Assembly (NCBI GenBank): GCA_015493625.1
Contig: WGCT01000405.1
Coordinates: 1-15,245 of the forward strand
Origin: Draconibacterium sp.
GTDB lineage: Bacteria > Bacteroidota > Bacteroidia > Bacteroidales > Prolixibacteraceae
Direction of reading: 5' to 3'
DNA: 15,245 nucleotides
Notes under the pieces: generated by a model
The model's database searches: none
Told to the model about the DNA's origin: nothing
The model's input: only the letters and a program-made list of their open reading frames with translations
Program-made: the position numbers and the translations under genes
In this document: positions 1 through 8,400 of the stretch, piece after piece
Numbering within the stretch: position 1 is the stretch's first letter
How the letters are laid out: every line of letters begins with the position of its first letter

Positions 1-16
1 GGAGTGGGGAGGCCCC
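1..16. repeat. Edge of a GC-rich REP-like repeat downstream of trpE
   Basis: This GC-rich stub reads GGGGCCTCCCCACTCC on the minus strand, touching the trpE stop codon. It contains a short GGGG-CCT-CCCC hairpin. It resembles the GC-rich element at 1488-1517 on the other side of trpE, which has GGAGCCTCTCCC on the same strand. Short C/T-rich palindromic intergenic repeats of this kind are, from memory, common in Bacteroidota genomes. The window edge cuts it, so its full form cannot be seen. It could instead be the base of a trpE-proximal hairpin or the start of the next leader. Confidence 0.3.
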
Positions 17-1425
17 TAATTAATTCCTTTTGCCATTTCTATGGCATTTTTTAATGCTGCCAATTTATTGTTCACTTCCTGCAATTCGTTTTCTTCCTGC
101 GAGTCGGCAACAATGCCGGCACCTGCCTGATAAAAGAGTTTGTTGTTTTTGCTGAGGAAAGAACGAATCATAATTGCATGGTTTAAAGTTCTGTCGAAAC
201 CGAGATACCCGATGCAACCGCCATAATAGCCACGATTTTGATTTTCGTATTTATCAATCAGTTCCATAGCTTTATATTTTGGTGCTCCCGATAAAGTTCC
301 GGCAGGAAACGTTTCGCCCAAAACTTTTATCAGGTTTGTTTTGTCGGTAATTTCTCCCGACACCTGCGAAACCAAATGAATGATATGCGAATAAAACTGC
401 ACTTCGCGGTAGGTCTCAACTTCAACATTATTTGCATTGCGGCTCAGGTCGTTTCGTGCCAAATCGACCAACATTACATGCTCGGCATTTTCTTTCGGGT
501 CTTTGCTCAACTGTTCGGCAAGCGCCCGGTCTTGCTCGTCGTTACCGGAGCGTTTAAATGTTCCGGCAATGGGATGAATAAACGCTTTATTATCGTGAAT
601 TCGAATTTGCGCCTCGGGGCTCGAACCAAAAATACGGTAGTTACCAAAATCGAAATAAAAAAGGTAAGGCGATGGGTTTATGGAACGCAATGCACGATAA
701 ACATTAAAGTCGTCGCCGGCAAACTGCTGCGAAAACTGACGGCTTAAAACAATCTGAAAAACGTCGCCACGGTAGCAGTGTTCCTTTCCTTTTGTTACCA
801 TCTGCCGGTATTCATCGTCGGTAATATTTGATGTTTCGTTACCGAGCAGTTCAAATTTGTCCGTCGAAAAATTTAGATTTACCAAAAGATGATGAATATA
901 ATCCATTTGCGAAGCCTCGTTTTCGAGCAGGTTTTCAACAATATGAATAATGTTTTTATGGTGGTCGATGGCAACCACATATTTATAAAAACTGTATTTC
1001 ACCTCCGGAATTTGGTACTCCTCTTTTTTGTCGGACGTGAATTTAATGCTTTCGAAATGTTGAATGGCATCGAAATTCACGTAGCCAAATAAACCGTTTG
1101 CCGGTAATTCTATTTCGGTTGAATCGACATTAAATGTTTTAAAGAACGTATCGAGTTCATTGTCGAGTGTTCTCTTTTCAGAAAGGTTAAATTTCTCTTT
1201 TTCAGCTTCCGGAAGCTCTTTTTCAACTTCTCCGTTATTTACCGTAAAGTTGGCAATTGGATTGAAAGCGATAAAAGAGTAAGCATTTTCACTTCCGTGA
1301 TAATCGGAGCTTTCGAGTAATATCGATTTCGGATAGAGGGTTCGCAGTCGCAGATAAATACTTACAGGAGTAACCGTATCGGCAAGAATTTTTCGAACTT
1401 CAGGTTTAAAATTTAGTGTTTTCAT
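16..1425 (-). CDS. trpE: Anthranilate synthase component I (TrpE)
   Basis: TrpE converts chorismate to anthranilate, the first committed step of tryptophan synthesis, using ammonia supplied by the glutamine amidotransferase TrpG. Numbering from the ATG at 1425, the LLESSDY motif of the feedback tryptophan site lies near residue 36. The chorismate-binding C-terminal domain shows PSPYLFYF (~251), GSSPE (~267), PIAGT (~285), AEHVMLVDLARNDL (~314), AGTLSGAPK (~375) and GYYGGCIGYLGF (~399). The length, 469 residues, is normal for a stand-alone TrpE. An in-frame ATG at 1449 would add eight lysine-rich residues. I prefer 1425 because family members begin with a sequence like MKTLNFKPE. Three Trp codons in a leader peptide plus a terminator at 1519-1641 show attenuation control. 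trpG and the rest of the operon would lie beyond the left edge. PabB is the main alternative, but the Trp-rich leader argues for TrpE. Confidence 0.95.
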   Translation of the reverse strand: MKTLNFKPEVRKILADTVTPVSIYLRLRTLYPKSILLESSDYHGSENAYSFIAFNPIANFTVNNGEVEKELPEAEKEKFNLSEKRTLDNELDTFFKTFNVDSTEIELPANGLFGYVNFDAIQHFESIKFTSDKKEEYQIPEVKYSFYKYVVAIDHHKNIIHIVENLLENEASQMDYIHHLLVNLNFSTDKFELLGNETSNITDDEYRQMVTKGKEHCYRGDVFQIVLSRQFSQQFAGDDFNVYRALRSINPSPYLFYFDFGNYRIFGSSPEAQIRIHDNKAFIHPIAGTFKRSGNDEQDRALAEQLSKDPKENAEHVMLVDLARNDLSRNANNVEVETYREVQFYSHIIHLVSQVSGEITDKTNLIKVLGETFPAGTLSGAPKYKAMELIDKYENQNRGYYGGCIGYLGFDRTLNHAIMIRSFLSKNNKLFYQAGAGIVADSQEENELQEVNNKLAALKNAIEMAKGIN

Positions 1426-1487
1426 TTTCTTATTTTTCTTGAACCACAATAGTTCACATGAGTTTTTATTTTATTTTTTTTCTTACA

Positions 1488-1517
1488 CCTCTCCTTTTGA
1501 GAGGCCGGGAGAGGCTC
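1488..1517. repeat. GC-rich palindromic repeat between trp attenuator and trpE
   Basis: CCTCTC at 1488-1493 and GAGAGG at 1499-1504 form a six-bp hairpin with a five-base loop. A second GAGAGG lies at 1509-1514, so in the minus-strand RNA one GAGAGG could pair with either of two CCTCTC blocks. The stretch sits right after the attenuator T-run and ~60 bases before the trpE start. It resembles the stub at 1-16. It is probably a REP-like intergenic repeat; a role in the trpE leader is possible but not shown. Confidence 0.4.
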
Positions 1518-1518
1518 C

Positions 1519-1555
1519 AAAAAAAGCGGCTCATCGTGTTCCGATGAGCCGCTTT
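1519..1555 (-). terminator. trp attenuator terminator
   Basis: A 14-bp perfect stem has arms at 1523-1536 and 1542-1555 and a five-base loop. On the minus strand it is followed by seven T residues (the A-run 1519-1525), giving a strong intrinsic terminator. It lies 26 bases after the leader peptide stop and 93 bases before trpE. A possible antiterminator pairs CGTGAG (1586-1581), which overlaps the leader stop codon, with CTCATCG (1548-1542) in the first arm of the terminator, leaving one bulged base. A ribosome stalled on the Trp codons would leave CGTGAG free; one finishing the leader would cover it. Confidence 0.88.
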
Positions 1556-1581
1556 AGTTAATGCAATAGCGAATTCTCTTC

Positions 1582-1641
1582 TCACGATTTCTGTAAAAAG
1601 TTACTTTGCCACCACCAATTATTTGTTGTTAAAGTTTTCAT
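1582..1641 (-). CDS. trpL: trp operon leader peptide
   Basis: This short reading frame encodes MKTLTTNNWWWQSNFLQKS, 19 residues, with three consecutive TGG codons at 1617-1609. It lies between a terminator upstream (1656-1683) and the attenuator terminator downstream (1519-1555), all on the trpE strand. A Trp-codon cluster followed by an intrinsic terminator and a Trp biosynthesis gene is the classical transcription attenuation arrangement. A structured leader of this kind, named Bacteroid-trp, has been described in Bacteroidetes. The ATG is preceded by an A+T-rich stretch without a clear Shine-Dalgarno site, which is normal in this phylum. The last Trp codon is ~22 bases before the possible antiterminator segment, a spacing that suits a stalled ribosome. 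Confidence 0.9.
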   Translation of the reverse strand: MKTLTTNNWWWQSNFLQKS

Positions 1642-1655
1642 CTCAAATTAAAAAT

Positions 1656-1683
1656 AAAAAAACCTGCTCTTTTCGGAGCAGGC
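1656..1683 (-). terminator. Intrinsic terminator upstream of trpL
   Basis: CCTGCTC (1663-1669) and GAGCAGG (1676-1682) form a seven-bp stem with a six-base loop. On the minus strand it is followed by seven T residues (1662-1656). It ends only 15 bases before the trpL start codon. It could end a small RNA encoded at ~1700-1796, stop read-through from sprA, or act as a first attenuator in tandem with the trp attenuator. No good promoter is visible between it and trpL. Confidence 0.8.
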
Positions 1684-1701
1684 TCATTTTGAATATTTTA
1701 A

Positions 1702-1770
1702 AAATACCAATATGGCTATTAACTCCTAACTTACGTAAGAAGACCCCACCACGGCAGCCATATTGTATTT
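1702..1770 (-). ncRNA. Candidate structured RNA between sprA and trpL
   Basis: A long stem is formed by AGCCATATTGTATTT (1756-1770) and its complement at 1702-1717: 15 base pairs with a single bulge. It closes a 38-base, GC-richer apical region in a very A+T-rich gap. The apical part contains the palindrome CTTACGTAAG (1730-1739 on the plus strand). With the promoter candidate at 1802-1832 and the terminator at 1656-1683, the transcript would be ~140 nucleotides on the minus strand. I do not recognise it: it lacks the conserved core of SRP RNA and matches no riboswitch known to me. It may be an independent small RNA or the first part of the trp leader. Confidence 0.5.
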
Positions 1771-1801
1771 AATTTTTGCATTTTGTTATTTAAATTCAGT
1801 T

Positions 1802-1832
1802 CAAAAGAATAAAATATTTTACTAAAAAACAA
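1802..1832 (-). promoter_or_regulatory. Candidate promoter for the small RNA / trp leader
   Basis: On the minus strand TTG (1832-1830) is followed after 20 bases by TTCTTTTG (1809-1802). This matches the Bacteroidota pattern TTG-N19-21-TAnnTTTG with one mismatch. A start near 1795 would precede the stem-loop at 1702-1770 by ~25 bases. It is the only clear candidate between the sprA stop and trpL, so it may serve the structured RNA, the trp leader, or both. Confidence 0.45.
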
Positions 1833-1868
1833 CTAAGAGCGATAAAAGTTCGGATAAACCCTGAAAAA

Positions 1869-2468
1869 TTAATTTGCCAAAGTAAACCTGAAACTCACGC
1901 CGAAATTGGTATTCGATGTTGGGAACGAAAGCGAAGTAAACGGATTATTTATTATTTTATCGAAGAAAACCCGCATTTGAAAACGGTCGCTCAACATATA
2001 GTCGGCCGTAGTTTTTATACTAATGGCACTCTGTCCCTGAGTAATCTGATTGTCGTTATCGTCTAACTTACGAAGTATTGTTTTGTTTTTACGAAGTGAG
2101 AAATCGGCGCGTAAATTAAGGTCGTTCGAGTAAGCTTGTTGCGATTTTTTAGTTTTAATAATTAAGTCCATTTGTGTAAACCGGTATCCCAATCCAACGG
2201 TATATTCGTTGCTCAGCACTTCGGTTAACTGGTTGTTTGCAAACGACAAGTTAAGGTTTCGCGATTTTTTTATTTCGCCACGCGAGGTAAAATCGTTTAC
2301 CCACATAATATCGAGGTTAATTAATGGGCTAAATGTTTCGGTAATACTAACCGAATTAAAATCGTAAGGAGCAACAAAGTTTTCGGCAAAATCACGAACG
2401 TAACTAAACCCGTCTTCGCTGGCAAGGTAGCTAAGGTTGGTGTTAAAAGCTCCAACATTGTAACTCGA
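1869..2468 (-). pseudogene. sprA: SprA C-terminal part, out of frame with the main sprA frame
   Basis: This frame continues SprA after the one-base shift at 2468-2470. It reads SSYNVGAFNTNLSYLASEDG and onward for ~199 residues to the stop at 1869. It has the alternating polar/hydrophobic pattern of barrel strands and ends in the aromatic-rich tail GVSFRFTLAN, as expected for the last strand of an outer-membrane barrel. The first ATG in this frame is at 2306, but that start has no meaning because the coding signal runs unbroken from 2468. Without correction this portion would not be made, and a barrel lacking its last strands should not assemble. No decay is seen within it, which argues for a sequence error or a very recent mutation. 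Confidence 0.85.
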
Positions 2469-5400
2469 CGGTAACCGTGAGTAAAGTTAAGCGAGCGCAT
2501 TACTCTGTTCAGCCCCGGTATTTTTGAAACAATTCCTTCGTACCTGATTTGCCAGTTTGGGCGCATAAATTTAAACGAAGGGAAGAGACCAAGTTCCACT
2601 TTTTCGGGGCTTTTATTTTGATAGGCTGCCAAAAATGCAGGCACAAGTACTTCTACCGAATTTGGTCCGTAACCGTCGGGGTAGCCCGGGTAATTGGGGT
2701 GTTCTTTGTTGGGGTCGTAACCATGTCCACCACCAACCGGACGCTGTGCTGCAAGACGTTTTGCTATTACCAACCGGTTTTTCTTTAAACTTTCAAACGC
2801 TTCCGACTCATGAACCTCACCTTTGCCAATAGCAAAAAATGCTGTTCCCCAGGTTAATGTAGAGATGCTAAAGTTCCCCGATTCGGAAAAACTGTTTGCA
2901 TTAAAAATACCCGTATTATAGTCGTAATTATAAAATTCGCTTATGTTTTTCGACATCGACCTGTTGGCAGTAATATCGATTCGCAAATCGGGAAGTGGTT
3001 CAATGGTTGCCCGCAAATTAATTCGTTCGTTTTGAGTTGTAAGGTACGGCATATTTAATGTCGAGTCGGTTGTAATCCATCCATTTTGGGCTGCTTTTTT
3101 TGCAAATTCTCTATCTTGCCAACCAAAAAGGAATGGCAATCCCGGGGCAAAACTCGACCCGATAGGTTGATTGAAGATTCCATCTTCAGGCCGGTAGTTT
3201 CCTGCACCAAACAGAGTTGGCTCGGGCAAATATCCGGGTAATACCGTACCTCCGCTTTTACTGTAATTTGCCGTTATTGTTTGAACTCCAATTAAAATAC
3301 GAGTTGTAAGATCTAAAACATTTTTCAAAAAAGTTTGGCTGCCCGGAACTCCTGTAACCGATAGCATTGCCTGCGACGCATTGGCTAACGGAGTAAATTC
3401 AATGGTGTTTGCATCGAGAACTTTTACCTTGCCGGGAATAACTTTCCCGTTTGTTCCGGTGGCGATTACTTTTACCTTTTTAGTATTGAGCTTGTGCGTA
3501 ATTTTTTGTGCAACATTTGCTTTTAACTTCACATTGTTGGTATACGTTTTCTCCTGTTTCTTTTTGGCAAGGGGTTCATTGGTTTTATTTCGGCCTCCGC
3601 CTGCACGCCGGTTAATACTTCCCCGGCTTCTTCCCGTTCGCCTGAATTTTCTATTTACCTCCTTAAAATAGGGCACTTTATTATACAAACTCATTAGCGA
3701 TGCATTTCCCGAAATCTGGAAATTCCTTGAGTTTTGAACCCTGTTTCCGAGCCGGATTGTATCTACTGTCATTGGGCCGGCAATCCAGTCGTAAGTTCCC
3801 TGATAACGAACTGTTGAGGAAAGAAAGTTTAACATTTTTATCTGGTTGATAGGAATTCGGTAGGTAATGTTAAAGGCATGATTATATAATGTGGGGCGGC
3901 CTAAATTAAAAAGGTTGGTTAATATCGAATCTTTTTTCCACTGATAGTCGTCGTCGTGCCGGTTAATTCTTCCTGCGGGTTCGTCAATTCGCGAGGTACT
4001 TCTCGATGAAAAATCGAATTTCAGCATTCTCGTTATATCGTACCTGAAATCGAAATACCGGTTCCATAAAAAATCTTTTTCGTAGGTGGCCGGAAGAATA
4101 AAATTCGGGTTGGTAATGTTTCGTGTTATTCGCTCTCTGTTTTTCCGGTACAAATCGGTTCTGTATGAGATTTGGGTTGGCAGCGGATAAAAATTGAAGT
4201 TTCCAATAAGTTTTAGAGGGCCTTTATTTAAGAATTTAACTTTTTTAAGCGGTTGAATTAGTTTCGACCGGCTACTATAGTTGTACGAAAACATTGCACG
4301 ATGTGTTTTATCTAAATCCACTTCGGTATTTACATCGCGGCGTTTTACCTCGTTGTACGAGTAGGTAACTGCAAAATTCTCAATATCCCACAAATGCGTT
4401 TTACTCTTCTGTTTTTGTGGTTCAATTTTTACGTTCGTAAGGTTAATGCTTTTTCGTGTTATTAAATCCTGCGATATAAATTTTATCGAGTCTTTTTCGT
4501 GTTTTGTGTCGGCATGTTTTAACGACTCTTTTAGTTCAATATCGGGGTCGAGTGGATTGTATTTAGGATTTTTAGCACTTCTCGAGTAGCCATAATACAA
4601 TGGAATTCTTACACCCATTTTTTCGGGGAAGAAGCGGCCTAAATCGAGCGATGTGGAAATATCGAATTCATTTAAATCATCGAGCTGGCGCTGATTAATA
4701 TTTTGGCTCAGATTACCATAACCTGCCGAACGGGTTCTTCCGGCAAAAGTAACACTTCCCAAGTCGGCCAATCGAGCCGATAAACGCCCGTTGGCAGCCC
4801 AGCCACCGTCTTCATCGAAATCGGTTAACCGCAATTCGTTCACCCATGCTTCAACCGATTTCGGACCTGTATTAACTTGCCCTTTCCGGTTACGAATTCC
4901 CATCATCATTACCTGTACGTTACCAAGATTTGGGTTACCCTTAATTTTTACACGGTTTTTATTTTTGTTCCATCCCTCATGAACTTTTTCGAAAACATCC
5001 TGAATAGAAAGCGACGAGCCGGCTCGTCTCATTTCGTCGTTCCGCTCAAGTTTTAAGTTGGTAAACAGGTTTAAAGGAATATCGAGCAAATTATCTTCGG
5101 GCCATACAATTTGCCTGTCGCTTTCGTTTTCGCCGTTGTAAAAACCCGGAGGTGTTAATTTTAATGGAATTTCGTATTCGTAATAGTTGTAACTATAGTC
5201 GGACCCCACACGGATAAAGAAAGATAACTCATCATCTTTTAACGGATGATTCTCTATCTCTTCGGCATGAACAAACATTTTTAATCTCTTGTACCTTCTG
5301 AAATCCATATAAAGCGGTTTATAGGCTGCACGGGCGTCTCCCTGTTCCAAATCGGTTACTTTTAGTACCATCGATTGCTCGTTCATTTGCCTTAACTGTG

Positions 5401-8400
5401 GGTTTGCCGGGTCGATTACGCGGTCTATTCCGGGAGGTAAAATATAGTTTACAGGTTTACGGCTTCCGTTCTCTTCAATACTCACTGCCGAAACATCGAA
5501 TGAAGCTACCGGAGACGATGCTCCGGGATCGCCAATTTCGCGTGTATAACGACGCCAGTCGGCACGAACTAAATCGAGCGTTGCAAACCGAAGAATTGTT
5601 GAGTCTTGAAAATCGGTCATAAACATTCGTAAAAAACGAATGGACTTAAAATCGCGAATATTTCCGATTGTTTTATCGGGGTCGCGTACCGGAATTTTAA
5701 ACTGATACCATTTTACATCCGAAATTTTACCATTCTTTAGCTGAACACGAGCATCTTTTATATCGGTAATGTAATTCTGTCCAAGTTGCATATCGCTTTT
5801 GCGAATACTAATTTTATATTGATAGTAGCGCTCGTACTCGTTTAGCGTATTGTCGTTATTAATATCTTCAACATCGGGAAGAGTTGATGCGGCAGTTGGG
5901 TAGTTTTCGGGCGAAATCTCATCGGTTGGAGAGTTGCCTTCGGGGCCGTTGTATTTTTTATATCGTGCTAAAATACTAAGCTTTTCCTCGTCATATTTCA
6001 AGCCGCGAAAATAATGGTAATCGTCGGAAGAGGGGTCATCAAGAGCTTCTTGGTATGCATTTGGATTTACATAGTTTTTTAATGTTGCCAAATAGTTGGT
6101 GTAATGCGATTTCTCATCGGTATCGTTTAATCCGTCGAAACCCACATCCTGATAAATTCGTGATGTGGGATTATTATCGAAAGCATTAACCAGCGATTGC
6201 AACGTAGAAACCCGCCCCCAAATTGTGGTATCGACATTTACAACTTCTTCTGTTGTTGGCAATCCGTTTTCGAATGCTTTTCTCGAATCTTTTAAAACAT
6301 CTTCCGAAACATCGCCAAGGTTAAAATAGAGGTCTCCTCCCTGATGCTGATTTAGCGTATCGTTTACAAACGGGTCCATCATCCAAAACTCAATAAACTC
6401 GATGTTTGACGTTTCGAAATCGCTGGTTTCAATTTTTCGCATAATTCCGCCCCACCTTGTTTTTGGGTCTTTTAGCGTACCGTCGGGGTTTACTCCCGAA
6501 GAGTAGTTGGTTGGTGCGGCGTCGAAGTTATACGGGCCACGTTCTTTTGGGTAAAATGCAAGGTCGAATACCGGGATATTTGTTGGCTGACCCACGGGAG
6601 ACTCTTTGGCGGGAAAAATCTCTTTTTCGAATACTTCGCGCACAAAGTGGTTCGACTGCATATCTTTATCGTTCTTAATATGGTCGGGGGTAAGACTATT
6701 GTTTCGTAAGAAAAGCGGGTCGATAATATAGAATGCCAGTTTTGCCCGGTTAATTCCGTACTCGAGCGAGTTGGTTAAATTTGCTTCGGGGAAAAGATCG
6801 TTTTGAAACTGTGGTGTACTTGCCAGCACCCACGACTGCCGTGTTTTTAGGTTAATGGTTGTTTTTGTTGCCTCAAAATCGTCGATGTAGGCAGCACCTT
6901 TTGTAGCTTTCGAATGCCCCGGAATTAACTGTGCCACTTCCCCCTCAAAATCAATTGTCGATGGAGTTTTTGTTGTATAAAAAGGAAGTTTATCGAGTGC
7001 ACGTGTAATCATCATACTCTCTGTCGAATAGCGCATATCCATACCAACCTGCAAGTTCGAAACGGGATCGTTTCCGTAATCAACTTTCGAAGTTAGTGGT
7101 CGCTCGTGCATATAGAGTGCAGTTGCTCCAATGTTGAAATTGTCGGAGAAAGCGTAGTTTGCATAGGCACCCATTAATGTTTTTCGTTGCATGGTAAACA
7201 GGTCTTCGCTTTCGGTGGAGACCTGAATTGGCGTGCCTGCTTCGAGTAGTGCCTGATTAATGATTTTCACCCGCCCCAATGTGTAATCGACTGTATAATC
7301 GACATTTTCGACCAAAATACGACCGCCTGCCGTTACTTTTACCGAGCCCTGTGCTAAATTTAAGGCACCCAGACTAATGTCGGAGCTCGAAGAACCTTTG
7401 TAGCTTCCTACCAGTTTGTACTTATTATGTTCGGCATCTTGTTCGGCATAAACACGCGTTGAATCGTACAGCGATTGAAACGTAAATTTCTTTATCAAAT
7501 TGGGATCCTGAATTGAGTCGGCCAGATGTTTTCCAAATGGTTCAATTACCGGAAAGATGATTCGCCCTTTGGCTGAGTTTACTGTTATCCCTTCAATGTA
7601 GTCGAACATACCGTCTTTATTGGGGTCGAGCTGTTTATTTAGTTTGTCGAGGTTCATCACCTCCAATAAAATATGACCGTTTATTCTGCTTTCCGGCAGG
7701 TAGTTAATGTATGTTCCTGTCGAATCGTTCTGATAAACGACATTAAAATTAAACTCATCGTTGGTGAGTTGATAGGCATTTAAATTGTAAATGTTTTTCA
7801 TCATCAAATCCCAGGTAGGAAGTAATGGCGACAGGTTTGTGCCTTTTAATAGCTTTAATACTAGTGTGTTAGGGGCACTAATTCCGTCGGTCGAGAATTC
7901 TCCAACCTGAAATGTTTTTCCATTTGACGTGTAGTTAAAAGCAACGGCCAGAACCTCGTCGGTGTTTAGCGAAGTATTTAACGAGATGTAACCCAACTGC
8001 TGATTTACGGTGTATTCCGACGGGCTTAGTTTTCGTGCCTGCTCAATTTTTTCGTAGTCGCGGCCTCCAATAAAATCCTGTCCGAATTGCGCCATCTCCT
8101 GAGTGATTTTCGACACATCGCGAATTGCTGCATGCGTATTTACCATTTCGTAATACAGCCCGTTGGCATCGTTATGAGGGAAAATATTTTCGGGATAAGG
8201 CAGTCCCGGTGTTTCTTGAAACTGCGGTATATTGTTATAAATATTTTTTTCGTGTTCTCCCAAATCCTGAAACGAAATAATATTACGTGCTTCGGTAAAG
8301 TTGTTCGATTTGTTGGTTACCCACACTTCAATTTTATTTATATGAATGGGCGACCGTGGAACGGCAGTGTTTTGCAGCCATTCGTCGTAATGGTCGCGGA

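Noticed and set aside
1726..1761. Short minus-strand frame MAAVVGSSYVS within the structured RNA
   Set aside because: It starts inside the long stem, has no codon bias that would suggest attenuation, and most likely arises by chance. Kept only as a reading of the apical region.
1702..1770. SRP RNA or a known riboswitch
   Set aside because: The conserved GGAAGCAGC-type core of SRP RNA and the cores of TPP, cobalamin and SAM riboswitches that I looked for are absent.
2466..2476. Programmed ribosomal frameshifting in sprA
   Set aside because: No slippery heptamer, stop-codon context or downstream pseudoknot is visible, and SprA is normally made from one frame.
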